Source: Sunxiuqinia sp965230765
Lineage (GTDB): Bacteria; Bacteroidota; Bacteroidia; Bacteroidales; Prolixibacteraceae
Direction of reading: 5' to 3'
DNA length: 64,000 nucleotides
Assembly (NCBI GenBank): GCA_965230765.1
Contig: CBDDLR010000001.1
Location: forward strand, 620,001-684,000
The stretch's first letter is position 1. Each line of letters starts with the position of its first letter. This document shows positions 36,883 through 45,634 of the stretch, piece by piece. A program made the position numbers and the translations under genes. The notes below the pieces were generated by a model, which saw only the letters and a list, made by a program, of their open reading frames with translations, did no database searches and was not told the origin of the DNA.

Positions 36883-38724
36883 TCACTTTAAAAGTTTTTC
36901 AAATTGTTCAATCGGCATGATTGTCAACACTTCTTTTCCCGAAGGTGAAATGCCCGGGCTGGAACAGGCAAAAAGCTGATCGATAAGCTGATTAACTTCT
37001 TCGGATTTTAAGGTATAACCATAAGGAATAGCTGAAGCGCGAGCAAGTGAAGCAGCTACTTTTTCACGGGCTTTTTCTTTTAAGTCGGCCGCTGTACTTT
37101 TCATATCCTCCAAAAGGCCTTCAATAATTTCCAGGGGAGAAGATGTGTCAAGCGCCCCAGGTGTTCCATTGATCACGAAGCTATTGTTGCCAAAGTCGCT
37201 GATATCAAAACCCAATGCTTTCAAATCATCGAGTACGGATTTTAAAAGTTCAGCATCATCGGCGGATAATTCAAAAGTCTGCGGAAATAGTTGCTGCTGA
37301 CTGGCAATTTCGTTGCTGGCCAAAACAGCCATAAAATTCTCAAAAAGAATCCGTTCGTGAGCCCGTTTTTGATCGATTACCATCAAGCCTGATTTTACCG
37401 GGGTAAGTATGTACTTGTTTTTAAACTGAATGAATGACTTCCCTGAATATGATTCTTCTTGGTGCTTGATCTCCAGGTTTTCCTCCGATTCTGGTTCAAG
37501 CTTTATTTCTTCTGCCCCTTTGTCAAAATCGGAATAAAGCTTCTCCCAATGCTGCGTGTCGTCTTTCTTTTGTGATTGAAAAGAAGCTCCTCCACCAGAA
37601 TATTTTTTCTCTTCTTCAAACGGATTATAAGTCGGGTCAATTTGAATCGTCGGCTGTTTTATTTCTGAAGGGTCTTTGGTCGCAACTGGAATTTCAATGC
37701 TGCCAGCCTGGTCAAAATCGATGGAAGGAACGACATTGAACTTACCTAACGCCTCCCGAACAGAAGCCTGAATGATTTGCCAGATGGCTGATTCACTTTC
37801 GAACTTGATTTCAGTTTTGGTGGGGTGAATATTGATATCGATATGCGTTGGGTCAACTTCGAAATACAAAAAATAAGAAGGAATGGTTTCAGGAGCCAAA
37901 ATTTTCTCGTAAGCCTGCATAACCGCACGGTGAAAAAATGGATGTTTCATGTACCGGTTATTCACAAAAAAGAACTGTTCTCCAAAGGTTTTGCGGGCAT
38001 GTTTCGGTTGACCAACATAACCTTTTATTTTCACCATGCTGGTATCTGTCTCAACCGGAATCAGGTTTTGGTTGATACCTTTACCAAACAAAGCCACAAT
38101 GCGTTTGCGGATGTTATCTTCGCCCAACTCATAAATTGGTTGCTGGTTGTGTACCAGTGAGAAACTAATTTCAGGATTAGCCAAGGCCACACGCTGAATT
38201 TCGTTGATGATATGCTTTAATTCTGTTGAATTCGATTTAAGAAATTTCCTTCTTGCAGGTACATTAAAAAACAGATTCTTTACCAGAAAATTAGTACCGT
38301 TTGCGCAACTGGTTGCTTCTTGTTTTACGACATTTGAACCACTAATGTGAAGGAAAGTCCCCAATTCCAGATCGTGTTGTTTGGTGTGTAGTTCCACATC
38401 GGCAATGGCAGCAATTGAAGCGAGCGCTTCGCCTCGAAACCCCATAGTGCGAATGGCAAATAAATCGTTTGCTGATTTTATTTTTGAAGTTGCATGACGC
38501 TCAAAAGCCATTCGGGCGTCGGTATCAGACATGCCACAACCGTTGTCGCTAATCTGGATCAACGTTCTTCCGGCATCTTTCAAATTGATTTTAATTTGGG
38601 TTGCCCCTGCGTCAATGGCATTTTCTACAAGCTCTTTGACAACCGAAGCAGGGCGTTGAATAACCTCACCCGCAGCAATTTGATTGGCAACCGAATCGGG
38701 AAGTAATTGAATGATGTCTGGCAC
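36883..38724 (-). CDS. mutL: DNA mismatch repair protein MutL
   Basis: Couples mismatch recognition by MutS to strand incision and excision. The 613-residue protein has the GHKL ATPase motifs ELVENAIDAGAT (31-42), ISDNGCGM (58-65) and GFRGEALASIA (95-105), a transducer domain (about 215-335) and a C-terminal dimerisation domain (about 430-613, starting FIQFKNKYIL). The start codon is GTG at 38724. A small membrane-protein gene precedes it by 9 nt. Confidence 0.95.
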   Translation of the reverse strand: MPDIIQLLPDSVANQIAAGEVIQRPASVVKELVENAIDAGATQIKINLKDAGRTLIQISDNGCGMSDTDARMAFERHATSKIKSANDLFAIRTMGFRGEALASIAAIADVELHTKQHDLELGTFLHISGSNVVKQEATSCANGTNFLVKNLFFNVPARRKFLKSNSTELKHIINEIQRVALANPEISFSLVHNQQPIYELGEDNIRKRIVALFGKGINQNLIPVETDTSMVKIKGYVGQPKHARKTFGEQFFFVNNRYMKHPFFHRAVMQAYEKILAPETIPSYFLYFEVDPTHIDINIHPTKTEIKFESESAIWQIIQASVREALGKFNVVPSIDFDQAGSIEIPVATKDPSEIKQPTIQIDPTYNPFEEEKKYSGGGASFQSQKKDDTQHWEKLYSDFDKGAEEIKLEPESEENLEIKHQEESYSGKSFIQFKNKYILTPVKSGLMVIDQKRAHERILFENFMAVLASNEIASQQQLFPQTFELSADDAELLKSVLDDLKALGFDISDFGNNSFVINGTPGALDTSSPLEIIEGLLEDMKSTAADLKEKAREKVAASLARASAIPYGYTLKSEEVNQLIDQLFACSSPGISPSGKEVLTIMPIEQFEKLLK

Positions 38725-38733
38725 TGAAAGAAA

Positions 38734-39030
38734 TTAAAATTTGAGGAACAGGTAAACAGCAAGGCTTAAAACAATGATCAGTATGATCAGTCGGTTATTT
38801 GATTTTTTACGGGCTTCCTGAGCCGTTTTACTGGTATCTCCCATTACACGGCGAAACTGTCCGCGAATATTCGGACGGTAATTCTCATCAAACTCTTTCT
38901 TCTCGTGAATACCCAATTCTTTCTTAATCCTTTCCTCACGCTCTTGCATTTCTTCCTTCTCTGGATCATAATACCTGAATGGTATATGAAACCGTTTGCG
39001 GTTGGGTGTATGAAAAAACTTCCCGATCAT
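38734..39030 (-). CDS. Small tail-anchored membrane protein, unrecognised
   Basis: A 98-residue protein: a basic and charged cytoplasmic part (residues 1-75, with PFRYYDPEKEEMQEREERIK) and one C-terminal membrane helix (about 79-97). Similar small proteins sit next to mutL in related genomes as far as I recall, but no function is known to me. It ends 9 nt before mutL and likely shares its promoter (box at 39056-39063). Confidence 0.65.
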   Translation of the reverse strand: MIGKFFHTPNRKRFHIPFRYYDPEKEEMQEREERIKKELGIHEKKEFDENYRPNIRGQFRRVMGDTSKTAQEARKKSNNRLIILIIVLSLAVYLFLKF

Positions 39031-39055
39031 AATCCTTAATTGTTTAATTGACCCA

Positions 39056-39063
39056 CAAAATTA
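39056..39063 (-). promoter_or_regulatory. -7 promoter box for the small membrane protein-mutL operon
   Basis: Minus-strand TAATTTTG matches TAnnTTTG, 25 nt before the ATG at 39030. No -33 TTTG was seen at the usual spacing. Confidence 0.38.
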
Positions 39064-39149
39064 CAAAAATCAAGCCACTTGATGAAATGTAGGTGAGTAA
39101 GTTTAAAACTTTATAGCAAACGTATTTTGTCCGTTTCAGCGTCAACTAT

Positions 39150-40307
39150 TCATAATGATAATTTTAAGAATTGTTGATACGGCCAGATTTTCATATGTTT
39201 TGAATATGGCAATTCTTCACCTTGATAGAGCAGGTATCCATTATCATTGTTTTGAAAAATAGTCTCTATTGGTTTTATCATTTTAGGCTTGAATGAACTT
39301 GAACTTTTAATCTCAATTAAATCTCTTGATAATCCATGATCAATGATCAGATCAACTTCAAGCATATCATTTGCACGAAAAAAATATAAATCTGAAAACT
39401 TGCCGGAATGGCTCAGCTTCTTCTTTATCTCGGAAATAACATAATTCTCAAAAATTGATCCAGCCATTGGTCCATCCTGATACATAGATTGGTTTTGTAT
39501 TCCCGTAAGGAAAGAAACTAAGCCAGTGTCATAAAAATAAATCTTGCTCGATTTAGTTATTCGCTTATTATGGTTTTCAAAATATGGAGGTAGCAGAAAA
39601 ATAATATATGATGCCTCCAGAATTGAAATCCATCGTTTAATTGTTGGCACAGAAACACCTATGGCATTTGAATAATGGCTAAAGTTTAGAATCTGTGAAC
39701 AATTTGCAGCTAACATTCGTATTAATCGTCGAAAATCACTCAAATCACCAATATTAGAAAAAGTTCTGACATCTTTTACAAGATAAGTTTCAAGGTATGA
39801 ATCATACCAGTTCCTGCTTCCCAAATAGTCATTCAAAACAATACTTGGATAGCAACCTTTAAACTGTGAAGGCTGAATATTTGATTGCATAATTTCTTGA
39901 TATTGAAATGGAAGCAAAGTTAAAAGACCAATTCTCCCCGCTAGGCTTTCTGTAACAAATGACAACATTGAAAACTGTGCAGACCCTGTAAGTATAAATC
40001 GTCCATTCCTTCTGTCTTTGTCAACTTCCCTTTTTAAATAATTAAACAATTTGGGAACTTTCTGAACTTCATCAAATATAACATTGCTGTTGTATGTTGA
40101 AATAAATCTTTCAGGATCATCTTCGAATTGACTGATCAACCTAAAATCATCAAATGTCAAATATTTATAATCCCGAAAAGTATTCTTCAACATGGTAGAT
40201 TTTCCAGATTGCCGAGGACCTGTAATACCTACAACTGGAAATAGTTTTATGTATTCGTGTACTTTTTCTTCCAATTTGCGTGGAATATATGTACTCATGT
40301 GTTCCAT
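39150..40307 (-). CDS. AAA ATPase with DUF4143 domain
   Basis: A 385-residue protein. The Walker A loop GPRQSGKS (30-37) and a Walker B region FDEVQKVPKL lie in the N-terminal AAA domain. The DUF4143 C-terminal half has a winged-helix segment (ANCSQILNFSHYSNAIGVSV) and a nuclease-like end with EVDLIIDHG and IEIKSS, the D-(D/E)xK pattern of PD-(D/E)xK folds. The family is widespread and of unknown role; links to toxin-antitoxin or defence are speculative. An 18-bp palindrome overlaps its promoter. ATG 40307 is chosen over an in-frame TTG upstream. Confidence 0.85.
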   Translation of the reverse strand: MEHMSTYIPRKLEEKVHEYIKLFPVVGITGPRQSGKSTMLKNTFRDYKYLTFDDFRLISQFEDDPERFISTYNSNVIFDEVQKVPKLFNYLKREVDKDRRNGRFILTGSAQFSMLSFVTESLAGRIGLLTLLPFQYQEIMQSNIQPSQFKGCYPSIVLNDYLGSRNWYDSYLETYLVKDVRTFSNIGDLSDFRRLIRMLAANCSQILNFSHYSNAIGVSVPTIKRWISILEASYIIFLLPPYFENHNKRITKSSKIYFYDTGLVSFLTGIQNQSMYQDGPMAGSIFENYVISEIKKKLSHSGKFSDLYFFRANDMLEVDLIIDHGLSRDLIEIKSSSSFKPKMIKPIETIFQNNDNGYLLYQGEELPYSKHMKIWPYQQFLKLSL

Positions 40308-40311
40308 TTTA

Positions 40312-40330
40312 ATATTTGATATCAAATATA
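40312..40330 (-). promoter_or_regulatory. Palindromic operator overlapping -7 box of the DUF4143 gene
   Basis: ATATTTGATATCAAATAT (40312-40329) is a perfect 18-bp palindrome ending 5 nt before the start codon. It overlaps the minus-strand -7 box TATATTTG (40323-40330). A dimeric repressor bound here would block transcription directly. The binding protein is not evident in the window. Confidence 0.55.
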
Positions 40331-40390
40331 CGATATTTTTAGGTTAAATAGAAGAATGCAATTTGAAAAAGGATATAATCCGCTTCACAC

Positions 40391-41197
40391 TTAGACATTC
40401 AATTTTTCACCACATTTTTTACAGAAAGCAGCATCGTCCTCATGATCAGCATTCATACAATTATCGCAAATTTGCGTATTCGTTTTATTCGATTTACGAA
40501 TGATCCCTGCTGTTACAATCCCTGTAGGTACAGCAATAATTGCATAACCCGAAATCATTACAATACTGGCAAGAAACTGTCCAAGAGGTGTTTCCGGGGA
40601 AATATCGCCATAACCAACAGTGGTCATGGTAACAATTGCCCAGTAAATACTGTGCGGAATACTGCTAAAACCATGTTCAGGCCCTTCAATCAGGTACATT
40701 AAGGTTCCCACGATCACGACAATATTCAGTATAAAAAAAAGAAAGACAAATATTTTCTCCCGGCTAATCCACAAAGCCCTCCCCAGGTTTTGCCCGGCAG
40801 AAATATAGCGATTCAACTTCAAAATTCGGAAAATACGCAATAAGCGAATCGCACGGATTACCACTAAGCTTTGGCTTCCAATAATTATCAGGCTTAAATA
40901 AGTTGGTAAAACGGCAAGCAAGTCGATAATCCCGTAGAAACTAAAAACATAACGCCAGGGCTTTTTAACTACTACAATACGCAAAATGTATTCGACAGTA
41001 AAAATGATTGTAATTATCCATTCTGATATCCGTAGAAAGTTGTGATGTTCCTGGTCAATCGCCGGAACACTTTCGAGCACAACCAATAAAATACTAATTA
41101 AAATGGTAGTAAGCAGAATGATATCAAAAACTTTGCCTTCATCAGTATCGGCTTCAAAAATGATTTCGTAAAGGCGTTCTTTTGGGATCTTCTCCAT
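40391..41197 (-). CDS. Voltage-gated-type potassium channel with C-terminal zinc ribbon
   Basis: A 268-residue ion channel. Six helices are visible: S1-S3 (about 22-105), an S4 with regular Arg (RAIRLLRIFRILKLNR, 115-130), S5 (about 148-168), the pore helix with selectivity filter TTVGYGD (192-198) and S6 (about 208-233). A short C-terminal zinc ribbon has CxxC pairs at 244/247 and 259/262, unusual in this family. The filter shows K+ selectivity. Monocistronic and divergent from yifB. Confidence 0.9.
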   Translation of the reverse strand: MEKIPKERLYEIIFEADTDEGKVFDIILLTTILISILLVVLESVPAIDQEHHNFLRISEWIITIIFTVEYILRIVVVKKPWRYVFSFYGIIDLLAVLPTYLSLIIIGSQSLVVIRAIRLLRIFRILKLNRYISAGQNLGRALWISREKIFVFLFFILNIVVIVGTLMYLIEGPEHGFSSIPHSIYWAIVTMTTVGYGDISPETPLGQFLASIVMISGYAIIAVPTGIVTAGIIRKSNKTNTQICDNCMNADHEDDAAFCKKCGEKLNV

Positions 41198-41316
41198 AGT
41201 AGCTGTTTTTGTAAAGATACGGAATTTACATGCAGATAAACACCTGATTTACACGTCTGGTTTTTTATTTAGCCAACAATTCCTAAATTTATGTTTTACT
41301 TTCAAACTTTCGCCCC

Positions 41317-42855
41317 ATGATGATAAAAACATACGCCTCTGCAGTTCATGGAATTGATGCCACAACCATCACCATTGAAACCGATGTTTCTCAAGGAATT
41401 CGATTCTTTTTGGTTGGCCTGCCCGATAATGCTGTGAAAGAAAGTCAGCAACGCATGGAATCTGCCCTGCGCTTAAATGGTTTTAAATGGCCAAAAAAGA
41501 AAATCATCATCAACATGGCACCAGCGGATATCCGAAAAGAAGGTTCAGCCTACGACCTCCCCCTAGCAGTTGCAGTTCTTGCCGCTTCAGAGCAAATTGC
41601 TTCTGAAAAGTTAGACAAATATTTGCTAATGGGGGAACTTTCGCTTGATGGTTCTCTTCAACCCATAAAAGGAGCATTGCCTATTGCCATAAAAGCACGC
41701 GAGGAAGGTTTTGAAGGAATGATCCTGCCAAAGCAAAATGCTAGAGAGGCGGCTGTAGTTGACAAGCTGAAAATCTATGGAGCTGAAACATTGACTGAAG
41801 TTGTCGGGTTTCTGAATGGGGACGAAGAATTGGAAGAAACTACCGTAAATACCAGGGAAGAGTTTTTCAATCATCTGTGCCTTTCTGACCTGGATTTTTC
41901 AGATGTAAAAGGACAGGAAAATGTAAAACGTGCATTGGAGATTGCCGCCGCCGGAGGCCACAACCTGATTATGATTGGGCCACCCGGGGCCGGAAAAACC
42001 ATGTTGGCAAAACGAATACCTACTATTTTGCCTCCATTTACTTTGCACGAAGCGCTGGAAACAACCAAAATCCATTCGGTAGTCGGTAAAATCGACAAAG
42101 AAACATCGTTGATGACCACCCGTCCTTTTCGGTCGCCACACCACACTATTTCAGATGTGGCACTGGTTGGTGGTGGAACTTATCCGCAACCCGGTGAAAT
42201 TTCGTTGGCGCACAATGGTGTCCTCTTTTTAGATGAACTGCCTGAATTTAAACGTACTGTTTTGGAAGTGATGAGGCAGCCGTTGGAAGATCGAAGAATA
42301 ACCATTTCTCGTGCCAAGTTTTCGGTTGAATATCCTGCGAGCTTAATGTTAGTTGCTTCGATGAATCCATGCCCCTGCGGATATTACAACCACCCAACCA
42401 AAGACTGTGTATGTGCTCCCGGAATGGTTCCCAAATACCTGAACAAAATTTCAGGGCCACTGCTTGATCGAATTGACATTCATTTGGAAGTTGTACCTGT
42501 ACCTTTTAAAAAACTATCGGAACTGGAAGAAACCGAAGACAGCCAAAGCATCCGTGACCGGGTAATCAAAGCCCGGGAAATCCAGTCTGAACGCTACAAA
42601 GAAATGAATGGTATTTTTTGCAATGCACAAATGTCATCCCGTCAAATCCGGGATTTTGTGCAACTGGACAAAACTGGCAGCACTTTGCTAAAAAACGCCA
42701 TGGAAAAACTAGGACTCTCAGCCCGGGCATACGATCGGATTTTAAGAGTTTCCAGAACCATTGCAGATTTGGAAAATTCAGAAAACGTAGAAAGTCAACA
42801 TCTTTCTGAAGCTATTCAATACCGTAGTTTGGATCGGGATAGTTGGGGTGGGTAG
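41317..42855 (+). CDS. comM: YifB/ComM family magnesium-chelatase-like AAA+ ATPase
   Basis: A 512-residue protein. The N-terminal Lon-like/ChlI domain (about 1-170, GLPDNAVKESQQRM), the AAA+ core with Walker A GPPGAGKT (221-228) and Walker B VLFLDELPEF, a zinc-like cluster NPCPCGYYNH...CVC, and the C-terminal helical domain are all present. ComM is a branch-migration helicase in natural transformation; here the role is by homology. The 3' end (RDSWGG and stop) coincides with one copy of a 21-bp repeat that recurs at 47611-47631. Confidence 0.9.
   Translation: MMIKTYASAVHGIDATTITIETDVSQGIRFFLVGLPDNAVKESQQRMESALRLNGFKWPKKKIIINMAPADIRKEGSAYDLPLAVAVLAASEQIASEKLDKYLLMGELSLDGSLQPIKGALPIAIKAREEGFEGMILPKQNAREAAVVDKLKIYGAETLTEVVGFLNGDEELEETTVNTREEFFNHLCLSDLDFSDVKGQENVKRALEIAAAGGHNLIMIGPPGAGKTMLAKRIPTILPPFTLHEALETTKIHSVVGKIDKETSLMTTRPFRSPHHTISDVALVGGGTYPQPGEISLAHNGVLFLDELPEFKRTVLEVMRQPLEDRRITISRAKFSVEYPASLMLVASMNPCPCGYYNHPTKDCVCAPGMVPKYLNKISGPLLDRIDIHLEVVPVPFKKLSELEETEDSQSIRDRVIKAREIQSERYKEMNGIFCNAQMSSRQIRDFVQLDKTGSTLLKNAMEKLGLSARAYDRILRVSRTIADLENSENVESQHLSEAIQYRSLDRDSWGG
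42832..42852. repeat. Left copy of the 21-bp island-boundary repeat
   Basis: The sequence GATCGGGATAGTTGGGG followed by tggg forms the last codons of yifB. It recurs with one mismatch in 21 at 47611-47631. The pair brackets the RAYT and the repetitive lipoprotein, as attachment-site or target duplications do at the 3' end of a gene. Confidence 0.6.
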
Positions 42856-42957
42856 CTAGTTTGCAGCCTCGGTAGTCAGAATTTTATTGAAGCAGACCAA
42901 TTTCACACTATTTGCAAAAATAGAAATAGCATGACCTATATTTATAAATTCTAAAAA
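42851..42957. repeat. 107-bp direct repeat, left copy
   Basis: Starts at the last codon of yifB and ends just before the left hairpin of the RAYT element. It matches 43661-43767 at 102 of 107 positions by eye; most differences lie in a 6-nt patch near 42870-42876. It has no coding content beyond the yifB stop. Confidence 0.8.
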
Positions 42958-42959
42958 TC

Positions 42960-43662
42960 AGCTGGATTGGATTTGCAATCCAATCCTTAATAATAGTGGA
43001 TTTATAATTCACATAAACCAAATAACTTAACCTTCTTTCATCATGGGAATCCGCAATAAGATATCAAAAGGCTATGTTTACTACCTGACATTGACAGTGG
43101 TAGAGTGGGCTGATTTATTTACACGCCCAGCGTACAAACACATGATTATTGATTCTTTGAATTACTGCATTGCCAATAAAGGCCTAAAAGTATATTGCTG
43201 GTGCCTGATGTCGAACCATTTGCACCTGATTGCAGAAGCGTCTGATGAAAGTAACTTGTCGGATATCCTTCGGGATTTCAAAAAATTTACAAGCAAAGCC
43301 CTTATCGATACCATTAAGAAAATCCCTGAAAGCAGACGGGACTGGTTGCTAAATTTGTTCTGGTATGCCGGGAAAAACAATAAAAAAATCAAGTTCTATA
43401 AAGTCTGGCAAGATGGAAATGATGCAAAGGAAATCCATATGACTGCTTTTCTGGAAGAGAAAATAGATTATATCCACAATAACCCGGTAAAAGCTGAACT
43501 GGTGGCGAATCCTGAAGAATATTTATACAGCTCAGCCCGGGATTATGCAGGAGAGAAGGGCTTAGTTAAAATTGAATTTGTTTAACAGTGACTATTGGTT
43601 TTACCAAGATTGCAAATCCTGACTTAAAACGGATCAGATTATAAATCCGATCCAGCTGGGGG
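42960..43662 (+). mobile_element. RAYT element with terminal hairpins
   Basis: The unit consists of a left hairpin (42964-42986, 10-bp perfect stem, 3-nt loop, preceded by AGCT), the transposase gene, and a right hairpin (43631-43653, 10-bp stem with one mismatch, 3-nt loop, followed by AGCTGG). The two ends are inverted copies of each other, as in REP/BIME-type ends processed by HUH Y1 transposases. The whole is flanked by 107-bp direct repeats. Confidence 0.7.
43043..43585 (+). CDS. REP-associated tyrosine transposase (IS200-like, HUH Y1)
   Basis: A 180-residue single-strand transposase or endonuclease. The HUH motif is HLH at 59-61 in CWCLMSNHLHLIAE, and the later YIHNNPVKAELV with EEYLYSSARDY is typical of the RAYT branch. 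The C-terminal part appears complete. It is flanked by inverted hairpins, the likely substrates. No accessory TnpB is present. Confidence 0.88.
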   Translation: MGIRNKISKGYVYYLTLTVVEWADLFTRPAYKHMIIDSLNYCIANKGLKVYCWCLMSNHLHLIAEASDESNLSDILRDFKKFTSKALIDTIKKIPESRRDWLLNLFWYAGKNNKKIKFYKVWQDGNDAKEIHMTAFLEEKIDYIHNNPVKAELVANPEEYLYSSARDYAGEKGLVKIEFV

Positions 43663-43767
43663 TAGCTAGTTTGCAGCCTTCGCAATCAGAATTTTATTGA
43701 AGCAGACCAATTTCACACTATTTGCAAAAATAGAAATAGCATGACCTATTTTTATAAATTCTAAAAA
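43661..43767. repeat. 107-bp direct repeat, right copy
   Basis: Begins 1 nt before the end assigned to the right hairpin flank and runs to 43767, offset 810 bp from the left copy at 42851-42957. Downstream lies the leader of the repetitive lipoprotein gene, so this copy may contribute to that gene's 5' region. Confidence 0.8.
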
Positions 43768-43843
43768 ACTTATATCCAAGTATTAGTTCATATTTTTATT
43801 TACATTTGGCATAGTTTTCCAAGTTTAAAAACCAAATTACCCC

Positions 43844-45634
43844 ATGATGAAAACTCCATTTCGATTTCTAATCCTCTTTCTTATTCTTATTTCTTGTGAG
43901 AAAAACACACCTCAGTATACACTAACAACATCAGTAACCCCTGTTGGTAGTGGTACAATATCACCACCTTCTGGAACTTATGATGAGGGAACTGACTTAC
44001 AATTAACAGCAACTCCCTCTGCTGAATATGAATTCATTAATTGGAGTAGTGGTGAAGGCGACACTTCAAATCCACTTTCAATAACAGTGAATTCCGATAT
44101 GAACATAGTTGGTTTTTTTGAAAAAATTGATATGGATAATGATGGAGTTCCTAATGATATCGATTTATGTCCAAACACTCCAGCTGGAGAGACTGTAAAT
44201 GCCAATGGCTGTTCTGATTCTCAAAAAGATGATGATGGTGATGGGGTGATGAATGATGCTGACTCTTGTCCAAACACCCCCGATGGAGAACCGGTTGATT
44301 CCAACGGATGTTCCGACTCCCAGAAAGACGATGATGGTGACGGGGTAATGAACGATGTGGACTCTTGTCCAAACACACCTGATGGAGAAGCGGTTGATTC
44401 CAATGGATGTTCCGACTCCCAGAAAGACGATGATGGTGACGGGGTAATGAACGATGTGGACTATTGTCCAAACACACCCGATGGAGAAGTAGTAGATACT
44501 AATGGCTGTTCTGATTCTCAAGAAGATGGTGATGGTGATGGGGTGATGAATGATGCTGACTCTTGTCCAAACACCCCCGATGGAGAAGCGGTTGATTCCA
44601 ACGGATGTTCCGACTCCCAGAAAGACGATGATGGTGACGGGGTAATGAATGATGCTGACTCCTGTCCAAACACACCTGATGGAGAAGCGGTTGATTCCAA
44701 CGGATGTTCCGACTCCCAGAAAGATGATGATGGTGATGGGGTAATGAATGATATAGACTCCTGTCCTGACACACTTGATGGAGAAGCGGTTGATTCCAAT
44801 GGATGTTCCGACTCCCAGAAAGACGATGATGGTGACGGGGTGATGAATGATGCTGACTCTTGTCCAAACACCCCCGATGGAGAAGCGGTTGATTCCAATG
44901 GATGTTCCGACTCCCAGAAAGACGATGATGGTGACGGGGTAATGAACGATGTGGACTATTGTCCAAACACACCCGATGGAGAACCAGTTGATTCCAACGG
45001 ATGTTCTAATTCTCAAAAAGATGACGATGGTGATGGGGTGATGAATGATGCTGATTATTGTCCAAACACACCGGATGGAGAAGTAGTAGATACTAATGGC
45101 TGTTCTGATTCTCAAGAAGATGGTGATGGTGATGGGGTGATGAATGATGCTGACTCTTGTCCAAACACCCCCGATGGAGAAGCGGTTGATTCCAACGGAT
45201 GTTCCGACTCCCAGAAAGACGATGATGGTGACGGGGTAATGAATGATGCTGACTCCTGTCCAAACACACCTGATGGAGAAGCGGTTGATTCCAACGGATG
45301 TTCCGACTCCCAGAAAGATGATGATGGTGATGGGGTAATGAATGATATAGACTCCTGTCCTGACACACTTGATGGAGAAGCGGTTGATTCCAATGGATGT
45401 TCCGACTCCCAGAAAGACGATGATGGTGACGGGGTGATGAATGATGCTGACTCTTGTCCAAACACCCCCGATGGAGAAGCGGTTGATTCCAATGGATGTT
45501 CCGACTCCCAGAAAGACGATGATGGTGACGGGGTAATGAACGATGTGGACTATTGTCCAAACACACCTGATGGAGAAGCGGTGATTCCAACGGATGTTCC
45601 GACTCCCAGAAAGATGATGATGGTGATGGGGTAA
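43844..45634 (+). CDS. N-terminal fragment: lipoprotein with about 15 TSP3 repeats
   Basis: The 596-residue upstream piece as read. A type II signal peptide (1-18), a beta domain (about 20-95), and TSP3 repeats from residue 96, each of the form DDDGDGVMNDADSCPNTPDG followed by EAVDSNGCSDSQK. In repeat 15 the frame is lost at 45583 and the last residues (IPTDVPTPRKMMMVMG) are out-of-frame reading of the same repeat. The stop TAA at 45632-45634 overlaps an ATG (TAATG), which opens the second piece. Without its C-terminal part it would be a short-stalk lipoprotein. Confidence 0.75.
   Translation: MMKTPFRFLILFLILISCEKNTPQYTLTTSVTPVGSGTISPPSGTYDEGTDLQLTATPSAEYEFINWSSGEGDTSNPLSITVNSDMNIVGFFEKIDMDNDGVPNDIDLCPNTPAGETVNANGCSDSQKDDDGDGVMNDADSCPNTPDGEPVDSNGCSDSQKDDDGDGVMNDVDSCPNTPDGEAVDSNGCSDSQKDDDGDGVMNDVDYCPNTPDGEVVDTNGCSDSQEDGDGDGVMNDADSCPNTPDGEAVDSNGCSDSQKDDDGDGVMNDADSCPNTPDGEAVDSNGCSDSQKDDDGDGVMNDIDSCPDTLDGEAVDSNGCSDSQKDDDGDGVMNDADSCPNTPDGEAVDSNGCSDSQKDDDGDGVMNDVDYCPNTPDGEPVDSNGCSNSQKDDDGDGVMNDADYCPNTPDGEVVDTNGCSDSQEDGDGDGVMNDADSCPNTPDGEAVDSNGCSDSQKDDDGDGVMNDADSCPNTPDGEAVDSNGCSDSQKDDDGDGVMNDIDSCPDTLDGEAVDSNGCSDSQKDDDGDGVMNDADSCPNTPDGEAVDSNGCSDSQKDDDGDGVMNDVDYCPNTPDGEAVIPTDVPTPRKMMMVMG

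Noticed and set aside
42851..43767. Reading the 107-bp direct repeats as a target-site duplication made by the RAYT
   Set aside because: Y1 HUH transposases insert without duplicating the target, and 107 bp is far longer than any normal target duplication.
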